A stretch of DNA of 64,000 nucleotides from the NCBI GenBank assembly GCA_036386515.1, contig DASVVO010000089.1, forward strand, positions 124,001 to 188,000, in the 5' to 3' direction. The notes beneath the pieces were generated by a model. The model had not been told where the DNA came from, searched no databases, and saw only the letters and a list, made by a program, of their open reading frames with translations. How positions within the stretch are numbered: the stretch's first letter is position 1; every line of letters starts with the position of its first letter. This DNA comes from JAIVJZ01 sp036386515. Lineage in GTDB: Bacteria; Acidobacteriota; Blastocatellia; Pyrinomonadales; Pyrinomonadaceae. The position numbers and the translations under genes are program-made. Of this stretch, positions 1-10,454 are shown piece after piece.

Positions 1-1
1 C

Positions 2-292
2 CGCGAACTCGAAAATCTGATGGAACGGCTCGTCGTCTTAACCGCCGGTTCGCGGCTCGGCACGGAATTTCTCCCGGAAAAGATGCTGCACATCCGCCGC
101 GCCCCCGCGCCCGACAACGGCCGCGACGACGACGAAGCCACCCTCGAAGGCGCGATGCTCACCCTCAAACGTCGCCTCCTGATCAATGCCATGCATGCCG
201 AAGGCGGCAATAAAGCCGCCGCCGCCAAACGCCTCGGCATCAGTCGTTCCTACTTCCATCGCCTCATCGTCGAACTGAACATCACTACATGA
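2..292 (+). CDS. Sigma-54-dependent transcriptional activator, C-terminal fragment
   Basis: The reading frame is open from the window edge, so only the last 96 or so residues are seen. It begins with RELENLMER, the end of the AAA+ domain of sigma-54 activators (usual form NVRELENxIER), and ends with a Fis-type helix-turn-helix (KAAAAKRLGISRSYFHRLI) that would bind an upstream activating site. The N-terminal sensor is outside the window. The neighbouring response regulator gene has a good sigma-54 promoter, so this activator may drive it; that link is inferred. The heptad inverted repeat starts immediately after the stop codon. Confidence 0.85.
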   Translation, partial: RELENLMERLVVLTAGSRLGTEFLPEKMLHIRRAPAPDNGRDDDEATLEGAMLTLKRRLLINAMHAEGGNKAAAAKRLGISRSYFHRLIVELNITT

Positions 293-390
293 AAGGGATG
301 AGGGCGGAGGGATGAGGGATGAACAAGAAAGCATTCAAGAGCGTTGAGTGTTTATCTTATTCATCCCTCATCCCTCCGCCCTCATCCCTT
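293..390. repeat. Heptad inverted repeat, GGGATGA family, copy 1
   Basis: Two perfect 31-nt arms (293-323 and 360-390) are inverted copies of each other and consist of 7-nt units GGGATGA and GGGCGGA. The 36-nt centre holds a weaker inner inverted repeat (AAGCATTCAA against TTGAGTGTTT). The left arm is identical to the left arm at 22536-22566. It begins directly after the stop codon at 290-292. Confidence 0.9.
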
Positions 391-489
391 CTTTAGTCCT
401 CTCCTGTCTACACCCGGCAGCTCGCCTGTCTACTCCAGTTCACACCTGCGACCCGCCGGTTGTAAGCCGCCGGGGCACAAGTTCGGCGC

Positions 490-501
490 AAACGGCCGTT
501 T
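490..501. promoter_or_regulatory. Perfect palindrome AAACGGCCGTTT, possible operator
   Basis: A 12-bp perfect palindrome, extended by CGC/GCG-like flanks, lies 18 bp upstream of the sigma-54 promoter. It could be a binding site for the neighbouring activator, although such sites are usually further upstream. Its regulatory role is inferred. Confidence 0.35.
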
Positions 502-519
502 TGCGTCGTTCGCGGTTGG

Positions 520-534
520 TGGCATGTGGTTTGC
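520..534 (+). promoter_or_regulatory. Sigma-54 (RpoN) promoter
   Basis: TGGCATGTGGTTTGC matches the -24/-12 consensus TGGCAYRNNNNTTGC. GG lies at 521-522 and GC at 533-534, with exactly 10 nt between them. It sits about 100 bp upstream of the response regulator gene at 638 and downstream of a sigma-54 activator gene. Confidence 0.7.
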
Positions 535-637
535 GATGTATGTCGGGCGTCGGATGGGAAGCGAGTGTTGAAAAGTTTTAAGAGTCGCCGGCGGGTGCGC
601 CCTCTTAAAGATGCGGGTGGCGGAAAGGAGCAGGACG

Positions 638-1030
638 TTGAAACCGAAACTTCTCATCGTTGACGACGAGACCGCCATCAGGCAGCAACTCTACTGGACG
701 CTCTGCGACGAGTACGACGTGACGACGGCGAGCGACCTGCCCTCCGCCATGCACCACGCGACCAACTTCGAGCCGGTGATCTCGATCCTCGATTTGCACA
801 TGCCCCCGGTACTCGATTCGCCCGAGGTCGGCCTGCGCATTCTCGACTATCTCAAAGAGCAGTGCCCGTCCTCGAAGGTCTACATCGTTAGTTCCGACGA
901 GAGCATCGAGACGAAGAAAGCCTGTTTCCGGCAGGGCGCGGACGGTTTCCTGTCAAAACCGCTCGATGTCGAACAGTTGCTCACGACCGTGCGCCATTCG
1001 ACGCTCGCCGCGCGGCTCGAAGCGGCCTGA
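638..1030 (+). CDS. Stand-alone response regulator receiver (REC) protein
   Basis: A single receiver domain of 130 residues with no output domain. The acidic pair DD is in LLIVDDE near the N-terminus, the phospho-acceptor Asp is in ILDLHMPP, and the conserved Lys is in LSKPLD. The TTG start at 638 is preferred because AAAGGAG lies 7 nt before it; an in-frame ATG at 611 has no ribosome site. The receiver resembles those of PrsR-type regulators, but here it stands alone and would act through a partner protein. A sigma-54 promoter lies upstream, so expression is probably tied to the adjacent activator (inferred). Confidence 0.85.
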   Translation: MKPKLLIVDDETAIRQQLYWTLCDEYDVTTASDLPSAMHHATNFEPVISILDLHMPPVLDSPEVGLRILDYLKEQCPSSKVYIVSSDESIETKKACFRQGADGFLSKPLDVEQLLTTVRHSTLAARLEAA

Positions 1031-1076
1031 AAATTTCTGTAACGAAACGAGCTTTGATCTCATATATCGTTAGGCG

Positions 1077-1298
1077 GTGAGCCTGTTGAAAGCGTTATTG
1101 AAAAAGCGGGTGCAGAACCCCGGCGGCGGCGACGAACTGACGCCCGCCGAGATACGCGGGGTGCTGCTCCAACTGGCGCGCAAGAAGATTTCCGAACGCG
1201 TGGCGCGCCCGGCCATCGAAGCTCTCAACCGGATCATGTGCGACGCCATCGCAGCCTCACAACTGTTGCGCGCCGCACAAGGCAAACACGGTCGTTGA
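1077..1298 (+). CDS. Small hypothetical protein (73 aa)
   Basis: A short open frame with a GTG start and a weak AGGCG-type ribosome site. The predicted protein is basic and helical (SLLKALLKKR at the start, then a segment rich in Leu, Ala and Arg), without a recognised motif. It follows the response regulator on the same strand after 46 bp and could be cotranscribed with it. Codon composition fits the surroundings, but no family supports it, so it may be spurious. Confidence 0.4.
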   Translation: MSLLKALLKKRVQNPGGGDELTPAEIRGVLLQLARKKISERVARPAIEALNRIMCDAIAASQLLRAAQGKHGR

Positions 1299-1318
1299 CA
1301 TAGTTTCATCCTCACACA

Positions 1319-1468
1319 CGGGGGCGCGGCGGCGTTCTCCCCCAATCGCCGCTGCGCGCCGGAGAACAGTTCTTTGAGAGATTTTACAAGTTCGGCTCTC
1401 GTTCCCTTCACGAGAGACCGTTGCGCTCCGCGCACTTAACGGTAACCCTTCTGCCGCCGCCCGGAGCC
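1319..1468 (+). ncRNA. Structured intergenic region, candidate small RNA
   Basis: No convincing gene lies in 1299-1698. Positions 1323-1363 can form a strong GC-rich hairpin (GGCGCGGCGGCG against CGCCGC-t-GCGCGCC), followed by CTCTCG against CGAGAG with a 9-nt loop, and then the terminator hairpin at 1469-1525. Several hairpins ending in a terminator suit a small RNA such as a 6S-like transcript. They could also simply be the 3' untranslated part of the upstream operon. No promoter was found directly before it. Confidence 0.25.
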
Positions 1469-1525
1469 GAAGCCCCCGCTTCCAAAATTGACTCATTCCC
1501 AGAGTCGCGGGGGCTTCATCTTTTT
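1469..1525 (+). terminator. Rho-independent terminator
   Basis: GAAGCCCCCGC (1469-1479) pairs perfectly with GCGGGGGCTTC (1507-1517). An inner GACTC/GAGTC stem lies in the loop, and ATCTTTTT follows. It would end transcription of the response regulator operon or of the structured region before it. Confidence 0.7.
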
Positions 1526-1617
1526 AAGTGACAGGTGACGAGTGACAGGTGACAAGTTAAAGACAGGATTTCCGTTTTAACTTGTCGCCTGTCACTCGTC
1601 ACTTGTCACTGTCTTTA
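1526..1617. repeat. Heptad inverted repeat, GTGACAG family
   Basis: The left arm is GTGACAG-GTGACGA-GTGACAG-GTGACAA, ending in GTTAAAG. The right arm (from about 1575) is its near-perfect inverse, starting TTTTAAC. The arms are runs of degenerate 7-nt units. Confidence 0.88.
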
Positions 1618-1698
1618 AGGTATAATGGTCACACGACAGCGCATGCGTTTACCTCCCCCTGTGGGGCTTGAATTCTTGCGCGCGTCGTCGTGATTATT

Positions 1699-3099
1699 AT
1701 GAAATTTCTTCATCTCGCCGACATACATCTCGGTTGCCGACGCTACAACGTGGAGGAACGCACGGCCGATTTCTTCCGCGCCTGGAGCGACGTGATCGTG
1801 CGCCACGCCTTGCCGAACGCCGTTGACTTCGTGCTCATCTGCGGCGACTTCTTCAACTCGCGCAAAGTTGACCCGCAGGCGATGAACCACGCGATCATCG
1901 GGTTGAACATGTTGAAGGAGGCGGGGATTCCCGTCGTCGCCATCGAAGGCAATCACGACCAGCACGAGTCGGACGCCGTCAATCGTTTCAGTTGGATGCG
2001 CTCGCTCTCGCAGTGGGGCTACCTCATCCTCTTGGAGCCGGATACGCGCGACGGCTTCAACCTCGTCCCCTGGAGCGAAGAGGAACGCAGCGGTTCTTAC
2101 ATCGACATCGCGGGCGCGCGCATCTTCGGCACGCACTGGTTCGGCACTTCCACGAACGCCGCCGTGCCGCTCGTCGTGGACGCGCTCAGAGGCGCGCGCG
2201 GCGAGGGGTTGTTCAATATCCTGATGCTGCACACGGACGTAGAAGGCCAACTCAACCGCCCGAACATCCCCGCGCTCTCCATCTCGCGCATGAAAGAACT
2301 GCGCACGCTCGTTGACTACGTCGCGCTCGGCCACACGCACAAACGTTTCGAGATCGAGGATTGGGCGTTCAACCCCGGCTCGCTCGAAGCCTGCACGATC
2401 GACGAGTTCAAAGAGGAGCGCGGCCTCTACCTCGTCGAGGTAGACGAACAGAAGCGCATCACCGCCAATCACTCGCGCGACTACACCCAGCGTCCCTTCC
2501 AGCGGCTCAACTTCGACGTGTCCGGCGTGGCCGACGCCGACGCCGTCCACGCGGGCGTCATGGAAGTGATCCGCCTCGAAGCGCGCACGCACGACGCGGA
2601 ACGGGACGAGCGACCCGCGCCGATCATCGAGATCAATTTGCGCGGCCACCTCGGATTCAAAAACTCCCTGCTCGACATCCCGCGCCTGCGCGATGAAGCG
2701 CGCGCTGCGACCGGCGCGCTCCACATCATGATCAGCAATCGCAGCGTGCCGGTCGAATACGCCGTCGCCGCCGGGCTTGACTCGGACGCAACGCGTCAGG
2801 TGCGCGAACGCCGCATCATCGAAGACCTCATCACGCGCGACATACGCTTCCGCGGCCGCGCGCACGAGCTGGCCGCGCTCACGCTCGAAGCCAAACGCCT
2901 CGCGCTCGGCGACGAGTCGCCCGAGAAAATCCTGAGTCTGATCGAACAACAACTCGAACTCGCCGCCGCACCGTCGAACGGCGCGCCTGTCACCGGGGCG
3001 GCCGACACCCCCGCCGCGCCGCCGATGGCGACCGACGAAGTGGAACTCGTCGCCTCCGCCGGCGCGCTGAATGCTATCGAACGCAACGCAGCAACGTAG
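1699..3099 (+). CDS. Mre11/SbcD-type DNA repair exonuclease
   Basis: Metallophosphoesterase nuclease that works with a Rad50/SbcC ATPase in end processing of double-strand breaks. Manganese-binding motifs are in order: DIH (D8, H10), GDFF (D50), GNHD (N85, H86) and GHTH (H212, H214). At 466 residues it is closer in size to archaeal Mre11 than to compact SbcD. The start is set at ATG 1699, because MKFLHLADIHLG is the family start; a GTG at 1690 is also in frame. No Shine-Dalgarno is visible. The C-terminal 60 residues are Ala/Pro-rich and probably flexible. The likely partner gene is at 37397-40459, far away and on the other strand. Confidence 0.93.
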   Translation: MKFLHLADIHLGCRRYNVEERTADFFRAWSDVIVRHALPNAVDFVLICGDFFNSRKVDPQAMNHAIIGLNMLKEAGIPVVAIEGNHDQHESDAVNRFSWMRSLSQWGYLILLEPDTRDGFNLVPWSEEERSGSYIDIAGARIFGTHWFGTSTNAAVPLVVDALRGARGEGLFNILMLHTDVEGQLNRPNIPALSISRMKELRTLVDYVALGHTHKRFEIEDWAFNPGSLEACTIDEFKEERGLYLVEVDEQKRITANHSRDYTQRPFQRLNFDVSGVADADAVHAGVMEVIRLEARTHDAERDERPAPIIEINLRGHLGFKNSLLDIPRLRDEARAATGALHIMISNRSVPVEYAVAAGLDSDATRQVRERRIIEDLITRDIRFRGRAHELAALTLEAKRLALGDESPEKILSLIEQQLELAAAPSNGAPVTGAADTPAAPPMATDEVELVASAGALNAIERNAAT

Positions 3100-3100
3100 T

Positions 3101-3185
3101 AGAGGTCAGAGGTTAGAGATCAGGGATCAGTTAAAGAAATAAGAACTGATTCTTACTAACCTCTCACCTCTCACCTCTAACCTCT
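3101..3185. repeat. Heptad inverted repeat, GAGGTYA family
   Basis: The left arm has units GAGGTCA-GAGGTTA-GAGATCA-GGGATCA and then the shared tip GTTAAAG. The right arm is built of CTCTCAC/CTCTAAC units. It begins one base after the mre11 stop and ends 5 bp before the next start codon. Confidence 0.85.
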
Positions 3186-3190
3186 ATTTC

Positions 3191-3895
3191 ATGAATGAAT
3201 CTTTCGAGAGAGTGCGCGGCGTGAAGGAGTTGCCGCTGTTTCCGCTGCCGCTGGTGCTGTTTCCGGGCGTCCCGTTGCCGCTCCACATCTTCGAGGAGCG
3301 TTATCGTCAAATGCTCGCCGACGTGCGCGCGGGGAATAATTTGTTCGGCCTGTCTTACTTCGACCTGAACACGGCGACCAACACGCGCCCGCCCATCGGC
3401 CACGTCGGCTGCGCGGCGGAAGTCGTCGAGGCGCAACTGTTGCCCGACGGGCGTTCCAACATTCTGACCGTCGGCCTCGTCCGCTACCGCCTCTCCGAAT
3501 ACGTCGAACTGGCGGAGCCTTATCTGGTCGGCCAGGTCGAGTTTTTTGAAGACGAGCGCGAGGACGAACAGTTGCTCGCGGAGCGCGCGCGCGCGGTGGC
3601 ACAACTCTTCACGCGCATCGCCCGCGCCGTGCGCGCCCTCAACGACGACCGCGCCAGTCTCCCCGACCTGCCTGACGCCGAACCCGAACGGCTCTCCTTT
3701 CTCGTCGCCGCCGCGATGGAACTCGACGACGAGGCCAAGCAATCGCTGCTCGAACTGCGCTCCACCGCCGAGCGGCTCGAACGCATCTCGAATCTGCTCT
3801 CGCAAGTCGTCGGTACTTACGAAGAACGCGCGCGCACGCATAAACTCGCCAAAGGCAACGGCCACGGCGGCCACCACCCGAACCTCGACGAATGA
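3191..3895 (+). CDS. LON N-terminal substrate-binding domain protein
   Basis: The 234 residues match the N-terminal (PUA-like) domain of Lon protease: LPLFPLPLVLFPGVPLPLHIFEERYR at the start, then GRSNILTVGLVRYRL. A helical segment follows, and there is no ATPase or protease domain. Such stand-alone LON-domain proteins are widespread; their role is unknown and may be substrate binding or adaptor work. The start codon lies 5 bp after a heptad repeat, without a Shine-Dalgarno. The stop overlaps the next start (ATGA), so the gene is translationally coupled to moaDE. Confidence 0.9.
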   Translation: MNESFERVRGVKELPLFPLPLVLFPGVPLPLHIFEERYRQMLADVRAGNNLFGLSYFDLNTATNTRPPIGHVGCAAEVVEAQLLPDGRSNILTVGLVRYRLSEYVELAEPYLVGQVEFFEDEREDEQLLAERARAVAQLFTRIARAVRALNDDRASLPDLPDAEPERLSFLVAAAMELDDEAKQSLLELRSTAERLERISNLLSQVVGTYEERARTHKLAKGNGHGGHHPNLDE

Positions 3896-4668
3896 CTCAC
3901 CCCGGCGACGATCTCCGATCACCCCAACCGGCCGACACGCGACAGACGATCCGCGTGCGGCTCCTCTATTTCGGCGCGGCGCGCGATGCGGCCGGGGGCG
4001 AAGAGGAGCAGTTGGAAGTCGGCGCGCCCGCCACGGCTGCGAGCGTCCTGGCGGAAGTCTTGAACGCGCATCCCGCGCTCCGGCGTTTCGGCCGCGCGCT
4101 GCTCGTCGCGGTCAACGAGGAATACGCGGGGGCAGAGGCCGAGGTGCGCGCGGGCGACGAGATCGCGGTCTTTCCGCCCGTCAGCGGCGGGGCGGGCGCG
4201 GCTGCTGACGGGGCGGAGGAGCAAGGCGTGGCGGCGGAAGATTTTTTTGAACTCACGACCGACCCCATCAACGTCGGCGCGGTTGCACGCCGCATCGTGC
4301 CGCCGCGCTCCGGCGCCACCGTCACGCTCGACGGCTACGCGCGCAGGTACACGCGCGGCCGCGACGAGACGCTGTATCTCGTCTACGAAGCCTATGCGCC
4401 GATGGCCTTGAGCGAGATGCGTAAGCTCGGGCAACGGGCGCACGAAAAATTCGAGATCGCGCACGTCGGCATCGTGCATCGCACGGGGCGGCTGGAAATC
4501 GGTGAGACTTCGGTCGTCATCTCAGTCAGCGCGCCGCACCGTCGCGCCGCGTTTGAAGCCTGCGAGTGGGCGATCCGCGAACTCAAACGCACAGTCCCAA
4601 TCTGGAAAAAGGAGTTTTTCGCGGGCGGCGAAATCTGGATCGAAGGCGAAGGCGCGCCCGCCCTTTAA
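3892..4668 (+). CDS. Molybdopterin synthase, MoaD-MoaE fusion
   Basis: Makes molybdopterin by transferring sulphur to precursor Z (cyclic pyranopterin monophosphate). Residues 20-100 are a MoaD ubiquitin-like domain ending in FPPVSGG; residues 117-258 are MoaE (ITVGAVAR-like start, YEAYAPMALSEMRKLG, VGIVHRTGRLEIGE, LKRTVPIWKKE with the catalytic-type Lys). MoaD normally works with its Gly-Gly as a free C-terminus that is activated by MoeB. Here GG is internal (99-100), followed by an acidic linker. The gene overlaps the LON-domain gene by 4 nt and is followed 5 bp later by carbonic anhydrase, so the three probably form an operon. Confidence 0.9.
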   Translation: MTHPGDDLRSPQPADTRQTIRVRLLYFGAARDAAGGEEEQLEVGAPATAASVLAEVLNAHPALRRFGRALLVAVNEEYAGAEAEVRAGDEIAVFPPVSGGAGAAADGAEEQGVAAEDFFELTTDPINVGAVARRIVPPRSGATVTLDGYARRYTRGRDETLYLVYEAYAPMALSEMRKLGQRAHEKFEIAHVGIVHRTGRLEIGETSVVISVSAPHRRAAFEACEWAIRELKRTVPIWKKEFFAGGEIWIEGEGAPAL

Positions 4669-4673
4669 CAGCG

Positions 4674-5318
4674 ATGAAAAAATTGGACAACCTGCTCGCC
4701 AGCAATCGTGCGTGGGCGGAAAAAATCACGGCGGCCAACCCCGATTTCTTCAACCTTCTCTCGCAGCAACAGACGCCGCAATACTTGTGGATCGGCTGCT
4801 CGGACAGCCGCGTGCCCGCCAACGAGATCGTCGGACTCCTGCCCGGCGAAATGTTCGTCCACCGCAACGTCGCCAACGTCGTCGTGCATACAGACCTCAA
4901 CTGTCTCTCCGTGATCCAGTACGCCGTGGAGGTGCTCAAGGTGAAGCACGTCATCGTCTGCGGCCACTACGGCTGCGGCGGCGTGCGCGCCGCGCTCGAC
5001 AACCGCAAGCACGGGCTGATCGACAACTGGCTCCGGCACGTGCAGGACGTGAAGCACCAGCACGCGGCATCGCTCGCCGCGCTCGCCAATCACGACGAAC
5101 GGCTGCGACGGCTTTGCGAGTTGAACGTCATCGAGCAGGTCTTGAGCGTGTGCCGGACGACCATCGTGCAGAACGCCTGGGAGAGCGGTCAGGAGTTGGC
5201 CGTCCACGGTTGGATTTACGGCCTCGAAGACGGACTCCTGCGCGAGTTGGACATCTGCATCACCTGCCAGGACGAACTCGCCGCGAAATACAAAAGCGCG
5301 GTCGCCGCCACGAACTAA
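4674..5318 (+). CDS. Beta-carbonic anhydrase
   Basis: Interconverts CO2 and bicarbonate in the cytoplasm. Zinc ligands are visible: C42 and D44 in CSDSR, H98 and C101 in HYGCGG, with the Asp-Arg pair of CSDSR. Length (214 aa) fits the clade of plant and E. coli Can enzymes, including the C-terminal WxYGLEDGLL motif. The ATG at 4674 is chosen because the family begins MKKLDNLL; the frame continues upstream but overlaps moaDE there. It starts 5 bp after the moaDE stop. Confidence 0.94.
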   Translation: MKKLDNLLASNRAWAEKITAANPDFFNLLSQQQTPQYLWIGCSDSRVPANEIVGLLPGEMFVHRNVANVVVHTDLNCLSVIQYAVEVLKVKHVIVCGHYGCGGVRAALDNRKHGLIDNWLRHVQDVKHQHAASLAALANHDERLRRLCELNVIEQVLSVCRTTIVQNAWESGQELAVHGWIYGLEDGLLRELDICITCQDELAAKYKSAVAATN

Positions 5319-5505
5319 ACCGGCGGGCGCGTCCGGCCATCCCGTTAGAATTTCAGCGGCCGCGCTTGTCGCTCCGCTCGCCTCTACGCGTCCCGCGTTC
5401 ACTTAAAAACCGCTCTCGTCTCGCCCGCCGCTTCTCGCCCGCGCGAAAAAGTTTGGAACTACTTGTTGCGCTCGTCGTAATTATGACTGAAAAGCAATTC
5501 CGGTC

Positions 5506-6156
5506 ATGGGTCGGAAAACTATGGTCAGCACAATCACCAGGGAAGAGGTGCGCGAGGCGATTCTCGACGCGACCGATCATCTGCTGGCGCGCTACGGCTA
5601 TCGCAAGATGACGGTGGATGACATCGCGCAGGAAGCCGGTATCGGCAAGGGCACGATCTACCTGCACTTCGCCAGCAAGGAAGAGGTCACGCTCTCGCAC
5701 GTTGACCGCATCGTCGAGCGTCTGAAGGAGCGTCTGTGGGCGATTGCGCGCACGGACGCCGACGTGGCGATTCGTTTGCGCCTGATGCTGGTGGCGCGCG
5801 TGCTCTTTCGCTTCGACAGCGTGCAGCACTACACGCAGAGTTTGAACGACCTGCTGGCCGCGCTGCGCCCGAAGTTGCTGGCGCGGCGGGCGCGTTATTT
5901 TGAAGACGAGGCGCACGTCTTCGCCGAGGTGCTGAACGAGGGCGCGCGCACGGGAGTCTTCAACGTTGACGACGCGCTCTCGACCGCTTTCGCCTTGCTC
6001 CACGCCACCAACTCGCTGCTGCCCTACAGCCTGAGCACGACCGAACTCGGCGAGCGCGACGAGATCAAGGAAAAGACCGAGCACATCGCCGACCTGATCC
6101 TGAGCGGCCTGCTCCGCAAAGAAAACGCACCCGCCCCGACGCGGCGGCGACGCTGA
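5506..6156 (+). CDS. TetR-family transcriptional regulator
   Basis: The N-terminal helix-turn-helix is typical of TetR: ILDATDHLLARYGYRKMTVDDIAQEAGIGKGTIYLHFASKEE in shortened description, with MTVDDIAQEAGIGKGTIY as the DNA-binding core. The C-terminal ligand domain is unassigned. An alternative ATG at 5521 is equally plausible, and neither start has a clear Shine-Dalgarno. The next gene, a secreted serine hydrolase 109 bp downstream on the same strand, could be a target, but no operator was identified. The C-terminus is basic (TRRRR). Confidence 0.9.
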   Translation: MGRKTMVSTITREEVREAILDATDHLLARYGYRKMTVDDIAQEAGIGKGTIYLHFASKEEVTLSHVDRIVERLKERLWAIARTDADVAIRLRLMLVARVLFRFDSVQHYTQSLNDLLAALRPKLLARRARYFEDEAHVFAEVLNEGARTGVFNVDDALSTAFALLHATNSLLPYSLSTTELGERDEIKEKTEHIADLILSGLLRKENAPAPTRRRR

Positions 6157-6265
6157 CAAACCGAAGGGCGGACGCCTCCGCGCGCGTCGCCCGTCCAGCG
6201 TCGAGTACGAAAATTAAACGCGCTGACGAGAGAGCGCACCCCACACAAAAGAGGATAATCGAGAG

Positions 6266-7768
6266 ATGAGAAAATTTTCAGCCGTCATACATTCAACCGC
6301 CCGCGCCGCCCTGTTATTCGCCTGCCTGTCCGCCGTCGCCTACGCGCAGCCGGAGTCGCAGCCCGCTGCTCCTACTGCGGCGGCGGCGGAGACTCCGGCC
6401 ACGCGGCGCATCGCCGAGTTGATCAAAATCATCAACACCGCGGACGCGGCCGCGACGAAGAAATTTATAGGGGAGAGTTATGGCGGCGAGTTCGCCAAGC
6501 TGCCGCTGAACTCGCACCTGAGCTTCATCGCCCAGCTACGCGACCGCACGCGCGGCGTCGAGTTTCGCGGCATTCAGGACAGCGGCGCGACCGAGGCGAC
6601 CGCGCTTCTGCGCGCGAATTTAACGGGCGATTGGATGGGTCTCATGGTGAGGGTGGAAGCCGACGCGCCCCACCTCATCGCGGGCATCGGCATGCGCCCG
6701 CCGAAAGTTCCGGCCGGTGAGCGCGCCGCGGCGAAGAAGCTGACGGACGCGGAGCGGGCGCGCGAAATCGAGGTCTACATGCAGAAGTTGGCGGAGGCCG
6801 ATGCGTTCTCCGGCGCGGTGCTGTTGGCGAAGGACGGCAAGGTGCTGTTCGAGCGCGCTTACGGCGAGGCGAGCAAGGATTTCCGCGTGGCGAATCGCAC
6901 GGACACGAAGTTCAACCTCGGCTCGATGAACAAGATGTTCACGGCGGTCGCCATCGCGCAACTCGTCGAGCGCGGCAAGCTCTCGTTTGAAGACCCGCTC
7001 GCGAAATTCCTCCCCGAGTTTCCGTCGAAGGAGGCGGCGCAGAAGATCAAGCTCAAGCACCTGCTGACGCACACGTCCGGTTTGGGCAGCTATTTCAACC
7101 GGAAGTTTATGGAATCGTCGCGCGCGCGCTTCCGCACCGTCAACGAGATGATGACGCTCGCGGAGGGCGAGACGCTCGCCTTCGAGCCGGGCACGAAATG
7201 GGCTTACAGCAACACGGGGATGCTCGTGCTGGGCGCGGTGATCGAGAAAGTGACCGGTCAGAGTTATTTCGATTACATCCGCGAAAACATCTACAAGCCC
7301 GCCGGGATGACCAACACCGACGCGTATGAGTTGGACTTGGTGACGCCCAACCTCGCCGTCGGCTACCAGAAGGAGTTCAACGAAGACGGCACGGTGCGCT
7401 TCCGCAATAACGTCTTCCAGCACGTCATACGCGGCGGCCCGGCGGGCGGCGGCTATTCGACGGTTGGCGATTTGTTGAAATTCGACGTGGCGTTGCGCGC
7501 CAACAAACTCGTCGGGGCGGAATACGTCAAGCAACTGCTCTCGGCCAAGCCCGAACTCAACTCGCCCGAATACGGCTACGGCTTCGGCGTTGACGTGAAG
7601 AACCGCATCGTCGGCCACAGCGGCGGCTTCCCGGGCATCAGTTCAAACCTCGACATGTTTCTCGATAGCGGCTACACAGCGATCGTCATGTCCAACTACG
7701 GCGGCGGCTCGCAGTCCGCCACCCGCAAGATGCAGGAGTTGATCTTGGGCGGGCAGCAGCAGCAGTAG
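6266..7768 (+). CDS. Secreted serine hydrolase, class C beta-lactamase/PBP4-like
   Basis: A 500-residue protein with an N-terminal signal peptide ending near AYAQP. A NTF2-like or unknown domain follows (about 45-150), then a beta-lactamase-related domain. Catalytic S220-x-x-K223 is in LGSMNKMF, the YxN-type Tyr is in YSNTG (314-316), and HSGG is near residue 452. The family includes esterases, DD-peptidases and beta-lactamases; substrate cannot be read from sequence, and a resistance role is not implied. AGAGGATAATCGAGAG before the start gives a fair ribosome site. It ends at a strong shared terminator with gyrA. Confidence 0.88.
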   Translation: MRKFSAVIHSTARAALLFACLSAVAYAQPESQPAAPTAAAAETPATRRIAELIKIINTADAAATKKFIGESYGGEFAKLPLNSHLSFIAQLRDRTRGVEFRGIQDSGATEATALLRANLTGDWMGLMVRVEADAPHLIAGIGMRPPKVPAGERAAAKKLTDAERAREIEVYMQKLAEADAFSGAVLLAKDGKVLFERAYGEASKDFRVANRTDTKFNLGSMNKMFTAVAIAQLVERGKLSFEDPLAKFLPEFPSKEAAQKIKLKHLLTHTSGLGSYFNRKFMESSRARFRTVNEMMTLAEGETLAFEPGTKWAYSNTGMLVLGAVIEKVTGQSYFDYIRENIYKPAGMTNTDAYELDLVTPNLAVGYQKEFNEDGTVRFRNNVFQHVIRGGPAGGGYSTVGDLLKFDVALRANKLVGAEYVKQLLSAKPELNSPEYGYGFGVDVKNRIVGHSGGFPGISSNLDMFLDSGYTAIVMSNYGGGSQSATRKMQELILGGQQQQ

Positions 7769-7824
7769 CGGCCACGCTCGCCCCGGCCGGTCGGTTTCCC
7801 CCTCGCGCCCGCATAGGCGGCGCA

Positions 7825-7869
7825 CAAAAAAACTCCCGCTCAACGCGTGACGTTGAGCGGGAGTTTTCG
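7825..7869. terminator. Bidirectional terminator between serine hydrolase and gyrA
   Basis: AACTCCCGCTCAACG (7831-7845) pairs perfectly with CGTTGAGCGGGAGTT (7851-7865) around a 5-nt loop. A run of A on the left gives a long U-tract for the minus strand, and TTTT lies on the right for the plus strand. It serves two convergent genes. Confidence 0.92.
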
Positions 7870-7892
7870 TTCGTTTGCGAGCGGTCGCGGCT

Positions 7893-10454
<2,562 letters not shown>

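Noticed and set aside
344..581. Two short overlapping open frames after the first repeat
   Set aside because: They begin inside the heptad repeat, overlap the sigma-54 promoter and have no recognisable sequence.
1295..1300. TTGACA as the -35 of a promoter for the structured gap
   Set aside because: No -10-like hexamer lies 16-18 bp downstream.
5483..5611. A start at ATG 5483 for a protein ahead of the TetR gene
   Set aside because: It is in a different frame from TetR and ends after about 40 codons without a motif.
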